Assembly: GCF_013371085.1 (NCBI RefSeq)
Contig: NZ_JABWCV010000004.1
Coordinates: 124,001 to 188,000, forward strand
Direction: 5' to 3'
From: Vreelandella maris
GTDB lineage: Bacteria; Pseudomonadota; Gammaproteobacteria; Pseudomonadales; Halomonadaceae
Length of the DNA: 64,000 bases
The notes under the pieces were generated by a model, which worked only from the letters and a program-made list of their open reading frames with translations, did no database searches and was not told the origin of the DNA. Of the stretch, positions 55,854 through 64,000 are shown in pieces. The number at the start of each line of letters is the position of its first letter. Position 1 is the first letter of the stretch. A program made the translations under genes and the position numbers.

Positions 55854-55952
55854 TCGTTGATGTGCTTTAGATATCGAAACCAACCAATTTTCCTCTATTC
55901 GGGATGATGGTTAAACTGTGTATTTTCTGAATAGCAGCAAATTTATTAAAGA

Positions 55953-56228
55953 TTAGCGCTTATATTGCGTGGGACAGTAGCCGCGTAGAACATTCGGTGG
56001 ACGCAGAGCTTGGTGCTTAGTGGTGCGGCCAGTGACGCGTTTACGCCATAGACGAAACGAAGCGGGTTTGAGTTGGTGGCGCATCACCTCAATCACATCC
56101 GGTTCGCTCATGCCAAACAGCGTTTCAATTGCTTCAAACGGCGTTCGGTCTTCCCAGGCCATCTCGATAACGCGTGACTGCTCGTCATCGGATAAGCGGC
56201 GAAAACGCTTAACGGGGGCTTTGGGCAT
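55953..56228 (-). CDS. TIGR03643 family protein
   Basis: A 91-residue basic protein matching TIGR03643 over its length: LSDDEQSRVIEMAWEDRTPF, FGMSEPDVIEVMR, and LKPASFRLWRKRVTGR. The function is unknown; the helix-turn-helix-like first half suggests nucleic-acid contact. GAGGTG precedes the ATG at 56228. It stands alone between the restriction operon and the PepSY gene. Confidence 0.88.
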   Translation of the reverse strand: MPKAPVKRFRRLSDDEQSRVIEMAWEDRTPFEAIETLFGMSEPDVIEVMRHQLKPASFRLWRKRVTGRTTKHQALRPPNVLRGYCPTQYKR

Positions 56229-56246
56229 CGTTCACCTCGATGTATG

Positions 56247-57623
56247 TCAGTGGTGGGCATTAAGACTACTGGCAGTGTACCGCTTTTTAATAGCCCAGCG
56301 CAGCGCATCAATCACGATGAAACAAGCCAAGCTTACACCCAGTACAGGCAGCACCACGCCTAGCGCGATAGCAACTAACAGCACGCTGAGCTTGGCTTTG
56401 ATCGGGAGCAGTAACCATGGCTCTGAAACCGTGGGAAAACGCTGACCACTCGCCTTGCGCAGCCGCCGCCATGCCATGGCGTACCCCCAGCCCATTAGCG
56501 TCACAAGCCCTGCAGCGATCAATGCCAGCATTACTTGATTGACCAAGCCAAAGAGAACCCCCATATGCAGGTCAATCCCCCAGCGGGTGAGCTTGGCGGC
56601 TAAGGGGAACGTCTCAAAGTCGGTTTGATCGGTGACCGCCATGCTGTGCGGATGCAGCGCGACCTGGTCTACCTGGGTGGGCCAGCGCCGATCAATTTCT
56701 GCTACGCGCCAGGCCTGATTTTCACTGGCCGGAGGGGATAGCTGGAGGCGGCTAGCCGTTAAACCTGCTGCTTGTGCTGCACTCAACGCGCGATCAAAAT
56801 CTTCTAAAGTGATGGTCGAGGAAACCATTGCCATATGACGGTGATGCTCGGCATGTTCGTCGGGGGCTTGGTCGTCAGTGTCGATTAGCGCCGTTGAGGC
56901 GCTAGGTGTGTTCCAACCCCAGACATTGCGCAGCTCGGCAATATTGCCGCCTGCCCATTGGGACCAAGTGAGCCCCGTCGCCGAGAAGAACAGTAGTCCG
57001 AGCGACAGTGCTAGCCCCAGCGTAGCGTGGCGCCGACGGGTTGTATGGGCTGCAGAAAGCGTTTTCAGCGCATGGCGTTGCCGCATCCACAATAATATGA
57101 CGCCACCCAGAGCAGAAAGCCAAAGCCAAGACGCGGCTAATTCGCTGTAAAGGCGCCCTACATCGCCCATCAGCAGTTGGCGGTGAAAGTGATCAATCGA
57201 TGTGCGTAGCGGCAAGATACCGCTGGTGCCGTAGACCGTTGTGTCGCCGGTTACTTTCAGGGTAATGGGATCGATAAACAGCGCCCGATGTTCAGAAGGC
57301 CCCAGTCCTGACTCGCTAAACATCAGTCGGGTGGTGTCGCCTAAAGCCGGTGCAGGGCGCACCGCGCTGGGCAAGGTTGGGGCGCCCAGGTGCCGCTGGG
57401 CAGCAGCGATCTGTTCAGCAAGTGACTGAGGCTCACCCTGCGTAACGCCATACAGGGTGTCATGATAGAGCCACTCTTCAAGTGGTGGGCTGAGTAAGTA
57501 AGCGATACCAGACAGTGCCGCGATAAGAATAAAAGGGCCGACGAAGAGGCCAATATACAGGTGTAAGCGGCTAAACAGGGCAAAAAGCAGCTTACTGGTT
57601 AGGTGAGAGGGGTGGGCTGTCAT
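56247..57623 (-). CDS. PepSY-associated transmembrane protein
   Basis: A 458-residue inner-membrane protein of the PepSY_TM family with TM helices near 20-45, 160-180, 205-225, 365-390 and 410-440 and two periplasmic PepSY-like parts (about 50-150 and 270-350). A His cluster (DEHAEHHRHMAM, about 258-268) could bind metal. Relatives are linked to ferric-siderophore reduction or sulfite-type flavin cytochrome pairs. No partner gene is adjacent, so the role here is open. Confidence 0.85.
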   Translation of the reverse strand: MTAHPSHLTSKLLFALFSRLHLYIGLFVGPFILIAALSGIAYLLSPPLEEWLYHDTLYGVTQGEPQSLAEQIAAAQRHLGAPTLPSAVRPAPALGDTTRLMFSESGLGPSEHRALFIDPITLKVTGDTTVYGTSGILPLRTSIDHFHRQLLMGDVGRLYSELAASWLWLSALGGVILLWMRQRHALKTLSAAHTTRRRHATLGLALSLGLLFFSATGLTWSQWAGGNIAELRNVWGWNTPSASTALIDTDDQAPDEHAEHHRHMAMVSSTITLEDFDRALSAAQAAGLTASRLQLSPPASENQAWRVAEIDRRWPTQVDQVALHPHSMAVTDQTDFETFPLAAKLTRWGIDLHMGVLFGLVNQVMLALIAAGLVTLMGWGYAMAWRRLRKASGQRFPTVSEPWLLLPIKAKLSVLLVAIALGVVLPVLGVSLACFIVIDALRWAIKKRYTASSLNAHH

Positions 57624-57720
57624 TGGCTTGAATCCGAGTGGTATCGGTAAATTAGCCAGACAGCTTAGATAGTTTAATTAGCAACCGCTAGCCTGTGCAT
57701 AGCGGTAAATAGTCACATGT

Positions 57721-58353
57721 TTAGCGGCTAGAAGGAGCGGGCTTGACGGCCAGGACCGCACGGAACAGACCATTCATTAGCACCGGTTCGTCGTGGCGAA
57801 TCTGAAACCCAGCTTCGCTGAGCAGTGGCTGTGCTTGGCGCGTAATATCGGTGGCAAGCGCTGAGGTTAGATGGTTCAACAGACGTCGGCCCGTCCCAGC
57901 AGGCTGTTCATCCGGCTGGAACTTATCCATCACACACAGCTGGCCGCCGGGTTTAAGCACACGGTGCGCCTCTGCAAGCCCTCGCTTTGGGTTGGGCATG
58001 ACCGCAATAATAAGATGCATGATGACGGCGTCAAAGTGCTCGTCGGGGTAGTTGAGCGCCTCGGCATCCATCACCCGACACTCCACATCGCGGCGTAGCG
58101 TTTCAGCCCGTTTAGCCGTGCGTTTAACCATGGCTGGGGCTAAGTCGGTGGCGTGTAATTCGATATCCTGCGGCAGAAAAGGCAGGTCTAGCCCTGTACC
58201 GGCGCCGATCAATAACACCCGCATACCTGGCTCCCAATCCACCTGGTCTAGCGCAATACGCCTTGGCCTGCGGAAAGCACGAGCAGCAACCACATCATAA
58301 AAAGGGGCGTAAGCGGTATAGCGCAGGCGGTTCCAAGCAGTCGTGTTGAACAT
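57721..58353 (-). CDS. Class I SAM-dependent methyltransferase
   Basis: A 210-residue methyltransferase. SAM-binding motif I is VLLIGAGTGLDLPFL, motif II HATDLAPAM, and the YPDEHFDAVIMHLIIAVMPNP motif follows, then RVLKPGGQLCVMDKF. It is related to the UbiE/phospholipid methyltransferase type; the substrate is unknown. The start is the ATG at 58353, with AGAGG upstream; the open frame back to 58446 has no ribosome-binding site. Confidence 0.88.
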   Translation of the reverse strand: MFNTTAWNRLRYTAYAPFYDVVAARAFRRPRRIALDQVDWEPGMRVLLIGAGTGLDLPFLPQDIELHATDLAPAMVKRTAKRAETLRRDVECRVMDAEALNYPDEHFDAVIMHLIIAVMPNPKRGLAEAHRVLKPGGQLCVMDKFQPDEQPAGTGRRLLNHLTSALATDITRQAQPLLSEAGFQIRHDEPVLMNGLFRAVLAVKPAPSSR

Positions 58354-58660
58354 AACGCCTCTTTGCAGCGCAACGCTGCGATGGCTGAATAGCAAAACCT
58401 GACTATTTACATCAGGCTTTTCTATAGCATAAAAATGGTTGTGCAACCAATAGGACGCATCAGTGTTTTAAAATTGTTTTATGAAAGAATCCTGGAATAG
58501 AAGTGTAATACATTAAACACCAATAAAGTGCATTCAATTTGTTTAATTTGTTGTTGAGATAATGGGAAAAGTCATAATTACCTTTATAGGTTTGTATAGC
58601 GATTGCCACGATATAATTTATATTAAGATGACAAGAATATATGCTTGCCATCTTATACAG
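58354..58660. other. AT-rich intergenic region before the methyltransferase
   Basis: 307 bp, strongly AT-rich from about 58447 onwards. No ORF with a ribosome-binding site is evident. It must hold the methyltransferase promoter and the 3' end of the XRE transcript; I see no clear terminator. Confidence 0.4.
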
Positions 58661-59020
58661 TTACCCTTGCTGTAGGCGCGCAGTTAAATTCTCCACTATA
58701 TCCATCACAAGTTGTCGGTCATTTTGGTTTAAAGGTGCTAGAAGCTGCTTCATCCTGCTTGACTGGTCATCAATATGAAAGCTTGCTTGACCGAGTAATT
58801 CGGCAGCTTCGCAATTAAAAACCTCCGCAAGTTCTATTAGACGCACAATATTGGGTATCACCCGCCCGCGCTCAATGCGAGAAACGGCTTCATTGCCAAC
58901 GCCTAAGCTCTCAGCGACTTCTTCTTGAGTCATTTGACAGCGAACCCTCTGTTTGGCAATGGCTCTGCCAATACTGCCTGCGAGCCGATCCTGTTCTGTT
59001 TTATTCACAACGTCCTCCAT
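58661..59020 (-). CDS. XRE-family transcriptional regulator
   Basis: A 119-residue cytoplasmic regulator with an N-terminal Cro/C1-type helix-turn-helix (about 15-70; MTQEEVAESLGVGNEAVSRI) and a helical C-terminal part. The ATG at 59020 is used here; a GTG at 59008 preceded at ideal spacing by GGAGG would give a protein four residues shorter (MNKTEQDRLAG) and is a good alternative. It lies in AT-rich DNA, unlike neighbouring genes. Confidence 0.85.
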   Translation of the reverse strand: MEDVVNKTEQDRLAGSIGRAIAKQRVRCQMTQEEVAESLGVGNEAVSRIERGRVIPNIVRLIELAEVFNCEAAELLGQASFHIDDQSSRMKQLLAPLNQNDRQLVMDIVENLTARLQQG

Positions 59021-59501
59021 TAGACCTAAATGGTTGAGGAACGACCTATTGACATGAAGGGCTGTTTGGGTTGAATATCAACTTCTAAGGTTGGTTTGGA
59101 TGATAAAGGTAACTTTTTGTTTCATATGGTTTCTGCTTGAGGTGTTAGTGTTGGTAGAAATAAGTTTAATTGTGCGTTTGAAAAAGAAAAAAACCTAAAT
59201 GCACAGGGTTAAACCTGGAAGTTTGAAGCGGATAGGTTTATGCCGCAAAGAAACAAAAATTTTATGACAACGTTTAATCATAAAGTATGAGTTAATTTTG
59301 GCAGTGCTGAGCTTCTAGCTGGAAGGTTTTAAAAGTGAATAGATGTCAGAGATCTGATTTTTTCATTAACGCTTTTGAAGACTAAGTAGATGCTGGAATA
59401 TTTTATATGGCGTGTATGAGTGAGGTTTTCAAAAATGCTGTTCAGAAAGAGCTGGCAAGTAGCTTGATTTTGGCACGACTAATCCGAAGGCGTTTAATAA
59501 C
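59021..59501. other. AT-rich intergenic region between XRE and GAF-GGDEF-EAL genes
   Basis: 481 bp of low-GC sequence between divergent genes. It must hold both promoters. No ORF with good ribosome-binding site, hairpin or long repeat was found. Confidence 0.5.
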
Positions 59502-61847
59502 ATGTCCCCTACCTCGGCACCAGAAATTTTTCGACAGTTAGCGGATAAGCTGTCTTACGTCAGCGAAGAGGGTTTTTTTCACCACCTTGTGAGGTCCTTA
59601 GCGGATATTCTCAAGGTGGACCATGCCGTTGTAGAGCATATCGATAGCCACCATGAAATGGCGACCACGCTGGCCATATGGTCACAGGAAGCGTTCAGCG
59701 AGGGGGGGACTTATGCTTTGGAAGCCACGCCATGCCAACAAGTAGCTGATCTCTCAACTTATTTTATTTCCTCTCGAGTTTGCCAGCACTTCCCGAATGA
59801 TAAGCGGCTAAATTTACTCAACGTTGAAGGTTATTGGGGCATCGCTATCACAGCGCCTGATGGCAGCTTTTTAGGCGTTATTGCGCTAATGCACTCCTCT
59901 CCTTTGGTACTACCTATATATGCCGATGACGTATTACGTATTGCTTCTGCGCTGGCAGGGGCTGAGCTGGCACGTCAGTTAGCGGAAAGCCATACCCAAG
60001 AGCGGCTACTGTATAAGAAGCGGGCATTGCAGCGTATTGGTCGGCACAATGAAACACTGGTTAATATCATTAATGAACAGCAACGCTTTCAGCAAGCGGT
60101 TGTTAGCGTTGCAACAGCGGTCTCAGCAACAAGTGGCGAAGCGTTTTTGCACCAACTAACCGCCCATATGGCGGAGGCGCTGTCTGCCGACGTGGGGTTT
60201 ATCGCGTTATTAGATGAGCAGGATTCGGATTTTGCGCATACCTTAACGCTATATGTAAATGGTGAACTGCAGGATAATTTTGCCTACTATCTGCCTGGGG
60301 TTCCCTGCCATAAGGTGATGGTTGAGCAGGAGTGTATCGTTCATGAGGGTGCCGCCATCATGCTGCCTAAGGAGAGCAACGGGGCGCTAAATTGGGTGAA
60401 CGGCTATGTAGGGCGTCGGCTTGATAACAGCCACGGTCAACCAGTGGGCCTTATGGGCGTCATGTTTAAAAAGCCGCTAGACGATGTGGATATCGTGCGT
60501 AATGTGTTGCAGATATTTGCGGCGCGTGCAGCTTCAGAGCTTGAACGTCAGCGAGACGAAGTACGAATACGCCAATTAGCTTTTTGTGATCCTGGCACTC
60601 AATTGCCTAATCGGGCCGCTTTTATGCGCCACTTAGAGCGAGTCTTCGCCGATACGCAGAGCCCTGAACTGGCGCTATTGCTGCTGGATCTGAATCATTT
60701 TAAAGAGATCAATGATACTGCAGGGCATGATTTGGGCGATTTAGTCCTAAAGGCCGTTGCTAGTAACTTTGCTGCGTCGCTAACGAAGGATGAGTTTTTG
60801 GCCCGATTAGGGGGCGATGAGTTTGTCGTCGTTTGCCCTGGCGTAGGAGCGATTGGTGCGTTAGCTGCCGCTCAGCGGCTGTGCGATAGCATTGCATACC
60901 CGATGCTGGTTGAGGAGCACTCCTTTGAACTCTCAATGGGCATCGGTATTTCGCTTTATCCCCAGCATGCGGCAACGCCCTTGGAGCTTTTGAAGCATGC
61001 TGACATCGCCATGTACCAGGCTAAACGACAAAAGCTTTCCACCTGTATATTTGAACCCTGGATGGGGCGCGTCGTCGCTGAGCAGTTGAATATCGCCAAG
61101 CGTTTAGCGTCCGCTATTGCAGAAAAACAGTTAAGCTTGCACTTTCAACCCCAGGTTGATTTAAACAGTGGCCAATTAATTGGCGCCGAAGCGCTGTGCC
61201 GGTGGCACGATGAAGAGCTTGGCGACGTATCGCCGGGTAAATTCATTCCCATCGCCGAGGAGCGTGGGATGATTGTAGCGCTTGGTTATTGGGTGATTGA
61301 AGAAGCTTGCCGACAGCTGGCTGAGTGGCGGGCGTTGGGCCATTCAATGCCGGGGCAGCTAGCGATCAATATAGCCGCACAGCAGTTCGAGGAAGAAAGC
61401 CTGGTCGCTAACCTGCTTGATAGCTGTGCTAGTTTCAGCATCGAGCCCTCGCAACTTAGCTTGGAAATTACCGAAAGCGGCATCATGGAAAATCCTGAAA
61501 AAGCGATCGCCATGACCGAAGTATTAAAGGGAAAGGGGTTGGGGCTATCTATCGATGATTTTGGCACCGGCTACTCATCGCTTGCCTACCTGAAGCGCTT
61601 TGCCGCCGATAAAATAAAAATCGATATCTCCTTCGTCCGCGATATGCTCACTAGTGACAATGACCGTGTCATCGTGGCGACGATTATTGCCATGGCGAAC
61701 ACGTTAGGGCTTGAAACCATTGCCGAAGGTATTGAAAGCCAAGATCAAATCGCCGCCTTGCTTTCACTTGGCTGCAACCAAGGTCAAGGTTACTACTTTG
61801 ACCGGCCACTGGCCGCCGAGCAGTTTGTTCAGCGCTGGCTCTGCTAA
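59502..61847 (+). CDS. GAF-GGDEF-EAL c-di-GMP signalling protein
   Basis: A 781-residue protein with two GAF-like sensor domains (about 10-165 and 190-360), a GGDEF domain (about 365-525; motif ARLGGDEF, GGDEF at 437-441) and an EAL domain (about 535-780; GAEALCRW, AINIAAQQFEEES, IDDFGTGYSSLAYLKRF). The GGDEF motif is intact, but the inhibitory RxxD site is absent. The EAL signatures are near complete, so both synthesis and hydrolysis of c-di-GMP are possible. No TM segment, so cytoplasmic sensing. The ATG at 59502 is at the right distance from AAGGCG. Confidence 0.93.
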   Translation: MSPTSAPEIFRQLADKLSYVSEEGFFHHLVRSLADILKVDHAVVEHIDSHHEMATTLAIWSQEAFSEGGTYALEATPCQQVADLSTYFISSRVCQHFPNDKRLNLLNVEGYWGIAITAPDGSFLGVIALMHSSPLVLPIYADDVLRIASALAGAELARQLAESHTQERLLYKKRALQRIGRHNETLVNIINEQQRFQQAVVSVATAVSATSGEAFLHQLTAHMAEALSADVGFIALLDEQDSDFAHTLTLYVNGELQDNFAYYLPGVPCHKVMVEQECIVHEGAAIMLPKESNGALNWVNGYVGRRLDNSHGQPVGLMGVMFKKPLDDVDIVRNVLQIFAARAASELERQRDEVRIRQLAFCDPGTQLPNRAAFMRHLERVFADTQSPELALLLLDLNHFKEINDTAGHDLGDLVLKAVASNFAASLTKDEFLARLGGDEFVVVCPGVGAIGALAAAQRLCDSIAYPMLVEEHSFELSMGIGISLYPQHAATPLELLKHADIAMYQAKRQKLSTCIFEPWMGRVVAEQLNIAKRLASAIAEKQLSLHFQPQVDLNSGQLIGAEALCRWHDEELGDVSPGKFIPIAEERGMIVALGYWVIEEACRQLAEWRALGHSMPGQLAINIAAQQFEEESLVANLLDSCASFSIEPSQLSLEITESGIMENPEKAIAMTEVLKGKGLGLSIDDFGTGYSSLAYLKRFAADKIKIDISFVRDMLTSDNDRVIVATIIAMANTLGLETIAEGIESQDQIAALLSLGCNQGQGYYFDRPLAAEQFVQRWLC

Positions 61848-62205
61848 TCTAACCGGTAGATGTTGGCTAAGTATTGGCGCAGGGTTTTCGCAAAACTACG
61901 GCTTGTAATAGACCACCCGCTTAATGTAGCGCCTCTCCACGCGGTTCAACATATTGAGTAAGTTCTAATTTTTTTGCCTCAGTCCTTTCAAAAAGCTCGG
62001 CCAATCAGGGTGCCAAGTAGTCTAGACTCATGCTATACCTAAAATGTAATCTAATCGTTACATACGCGCATGGCGTGTGTTTTGGCGATGGCGAGCAATA
62101 GCAGAAGGACGCAATTAGCTGATCGAATGGTCTCTCACGTATGTCGATTCGGCAAATAAGCGTATTTGATTTCAGGCAAAGGATTGTACAGGAGGATTAC
62201 GCTAA
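61848..62205 (+). other. Intergenic region upstream of opgG
   Basis: 358 bp without a gene. It contains a 20-bp dyad at 62044-62063 and the strong ribosome-binding site AGGAGG just before opgG. No convincing terminator for the upstream gene was seen. Confidence 0.5.
62044..62063 (+). promoter_or_regulatory. Dyad upstream of opgG, possible operator
   Basis: ATGTAA (62044-62049) and TTACAT (62058-62063) form a 6-bp perfect inverted repeat with 8 bases between, about 145 bp before the opgG start. The symmetry fits a dimeric regulator site. No regulator is suggested. Confidence 0.3.
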
Positions 62206-63792
62206 ATGAGTGGATCGACCCCGCTAAGCAAATTTTCACGCCGCAACGATTTTTTTTCTCTAGCTGTTCTAGGCGGGCTGCTGGTTGGAAGCTTCCCTCT
62301 TGAGGCTTTTGCGTTTGGCTTTGAAGATGTCGCTAGAAAAGCAGAAGAGCTAGCCCAGCAGGGCTATCGTGCTCCAGAAACGTCGTTGCCCAATGAGCTG
62401 CGAGAACTCAGTTTTGCGGAATATGCGCAAATACAGTACAAGCGAGATCGCGACGTGTGGAGCGGTAGAGGCGCACCTTTCACCCTGAGCTTTATCCATG
62501 AAGGGATGCATTACGACAGCGCAATCCAGTTAAACAGTATTGATCAGGAAGGCGAGGTTCATGGCTTTGCTTACAACCCTGATGACTTCACTTACGGTGA
62601 TTTAGGCATCTCCGACGAAGTGAAGAACAGCGATAGCATTGGTATTGCCGGTGTTAAGATCAACCATGCGCTCAATGAAGGTGGCCGCAATGAGGAGATA
62701 ATGGTCTTTCTGGGGGCAAGCTATTTCCGCGCTATTGGCAGAGGGCAGGTTTATGGTCTTTCAGGGCGCGGACTGGCTGTTGATACAGGGTTGCCTTCAG
62801 GCGAGGAGTTTCCTCGTTTTACAGAAATGTGGATCATCGAACCTAGCCCAGAAAGCCAGTACTTGACGATTTTCGCCCTGCTTGATTCGCCTAGCGTTAC
62901 TGGCGCCTACCGCTTCGTGCTGCGTCCTGGAGAAGACACCTTAGTCGACGTGCAGTCGCGGCTATATGTGCGCCGGGCGGTCGAGAAATTGGGGATAGCA
63001 CCGCTCACCAGCATGTACCTTTACGGCCCAGAGCAGCCCTCTTCGACACAACACTATATCCCGGCAATCCATGACTCTAATGGCCTATTAATCAATGATG
63101 CGCAAAATGGTTGGACATGGCGCCCGCTAGCCAATCCAGCCAGATTGATGATGAATCGACAGGCAACGCCTCAGTTACGCGGTTATGGCCTGATGCAACG
63201 TGGCCACAATTTTAGCGATTATCAGGATATTGCCGCACGCTATGACCTACGCCCAAGCGCCTGGGTTGAGCCACAAAATGAATGGGGGGCAGGCAGTGTT
63301 GAGCTGATTCAGATTCCGACAGACAACGAGACCAACGACAACATCGTTTCGATGTGGCTGGCTGATGAAGCACATGACCCTGAAACCCCGCTGGCGTTCG
63401 ATTACCGTATTACGTTCACAACCGATGAAAGCCGTCACCTTGATCCTCAGCTTGCGTGGGTTGAAGAAACACGTCGCTCACGGGGAGAGGTGATTCGCGA
63501 TAACCTGGTGCGCGAGCCCGACGGTACGCTCGCTTTCGTTCTCGATTTTATCGGGCCCTCGCTTTCCGGTATCGGCCGCGATGCAAATATGACCGTTGAG
63601 GCAAGTGTTGGCGATAATGGCGAATTAGCCAATAGTCGCGTTGTTCATAACCCGGCGACCAACGGCTGGCGTGTATTTGTCAACGTGAAGCGCAGTAATG
63701 GCAGTCAGCCTTTGGATATCAGGGCCAAGCTAATGCTCGATGGCAAACAAATGTCCGAAACGTGGTACTACAGGCTGCCCGCTAATGGCTGA
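62206..63792 (+). CDS. opgG: Periplasmic glucan biosynthesis protein OpgG (MdoG)
   Basis: A 528-residue periplasmic protein needed for osmoregulated periplasmic glucan synthesis. It begins with a signal peptide (about 17-36) ending near AFA before FGFEDVARKAEELA, the conserved mature start. LSFAEYAQIQYKRDRDVWS, FLGASYFRAIGRGQVYGLSGRG and LDSPSVTGAYRF are family signatures. E. coli OpgG has 511 residues. Eight T in a row at 62250-62257 encode part of the signal peptide. The stop overlaps the start of opgH. Confidence 0.95.
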   Translation: MSGSTPLSKFSRRNDFFSLAVLGGLLVGSFPLEAFAFGFEDVARKAEELAQQGYRAPETSLPNELRELSFAEYAQIQYKRDRDVWSGRGAPFTLSFIHEGMHYDSAIQLNSIDQEGEVHGFAYNPDDFTYGDLGISDEVKNSDSIGIAGVKINHALNEGGRNEEIMVFLGASYFRAIGRGQVYGLSGRGLAVDTGLPSGEEFPRFTEMWIIEPSPESQYLTIFALLDSPSVTGAYRFVLRPGEDTLVDVQSRLYVRRAVEKLGIAPLTSMYLYGPEQPSSTQHYIPAIHDSNGLLINDAQNGWTWRPLANPARLMMNRQATPQLRGYGLMQRGHNFSDYQDIAARYDLRPSAWVEPQNEWGAGSVELIQIPTDNETNDNIVSMWLADEAHDPETPLAFDYRITFTTDESRHLDPQLAWVEETRRSRGEVIRDNLVREPDGTLAFVLDFIGPSLSGIGRDANMTVEASVGDNGELANSRVVHNPATNGWRVFVNVKRSNGSQPLDIRAKLMLDGKQMSETWYYRLPANG

Positions 63793-64000
63793 AACAATGT
63801 CTTCCTCCCAGGCAGCGCCAACGGATCTGTATTTAGAGCGGTTGGCGTTGGAAACCCAGGATCGTAAGGAGCGCTACACGCTATTAGCCGGTGACCTTGA
63901 TAAACTTGATATGGCTTCACTGCATGCTGCGTTGGGTGGAGATAGCGAGAGCGAAGGTGATTGGCAGAATAAAAATAATGATGACCCAGCGGCATTATCA
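63785..64000 (+). CDS. opgH: OpgH glucosyltransferase, N-terminus only
   Basis: An open frame from the ATG at 63785, eight bases inside the opgG end, runs to the window edge (72 codons: MAETMSSSQAAPTDLYLERL). Position right after opgG is that of opgH (mdoH), the inner-membrane UDP-glucose-dependent glucan synthase. The visible part is the poorly conserved cytoplasmic N-terminus, so the call rests on context. Confidence 0.75.
   Translation, partial: MAETMSSSQAAPTDLYLERLALETQDRKERYTLLAGDLDKLDMASLHAALGGDSESEGDWQNKNNDDPAALS

Noticed and set aside
62250-62257. Run of eight T in opgG as a phase-variation site
   Set aside because: It encodes part of a signal peptide in a housekeeping gene; no reason to expect switching.

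Overview
The window looks like a chromosomal segment of a moderately GC-rich gammaproteobacterium. The style of the proteins and the order pepA-(ilvE)-holC-(MFS)-valS beside divergent lptFG fit Halomonas or a close relative. The genus is my inference; the class is well supported. I saw no rRNA, tRNA, CRISPR array, insertion sequence or prophage.

1-11.4 kb is housekeeping. valS (cut by the window edge), an MFS transporter, holC, ilvE and pepA read leftward. lptF-lptG, an RDD membrane protein, bacterioferritin-associated ferredoxin and bacterioferritin read rightward, with a Fur-box-like site and a dyad-bearing promoter in front of the two iron genes.

11.4-30.1 kb is the accessory centrepiece: about 18 kb of tightly packed, mostly overlapping rightward genes encoding an MSHA-like type IV pilus / type II secretion hybrid. 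It has seven prepilin-like proteins in two paralogous families, a PilM-PilN-type fusion, PilO-, GspB/PilP-, MshL-, MshN-, MshM/ExeA- and GspF-like parts, and a GspE/MshE ATPase. No prepilin peptidase or retraction ATPase is present. Three of the prepilins are very long and carry Gly/Ala-rich hydrophobic segments plus coiled coils. One contains a run of nine G in its coding sequence. The DNA just upstream of the operon is a diverged direct duplicate of DNA about 0.7 kb further upstream, with an orphan gene and a short leader ORF between the copies. An OmpR-type regulator and a 7TMR-DISM histidine kinase converge on the 3' end of the operon.

33-46 kb is a mixed metabolic and stress region: cstA, sodC, truC-tcdA-DUF1653, a metallo-beta-lactamase-fold protein with a DUF442-type phosphatase/sulfurtransferase, a SulP transporter with STAS domain, a RecQ-family helicase, an HDOD-GGDEF protein, and a COG0523 zinc GTPase behind a Zur-like operator.

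46-56 kb is a defence island: hsdM-hsdS-darT-darG-hsdR-YgjP-like metallopeptidase. A DarTG DNA ADP-ribosylation toxin-antitoxin pair sits inside a type I restriction-modification operon.

56-64 kb holds a TIGR03643 protein, a PepSY membrane protein, a SAM methyltransferase, an XRE regulator in AT-rich surroundings, a GAF-GGDEF-EAL protein, and opgG followed by the first codons of opgH.
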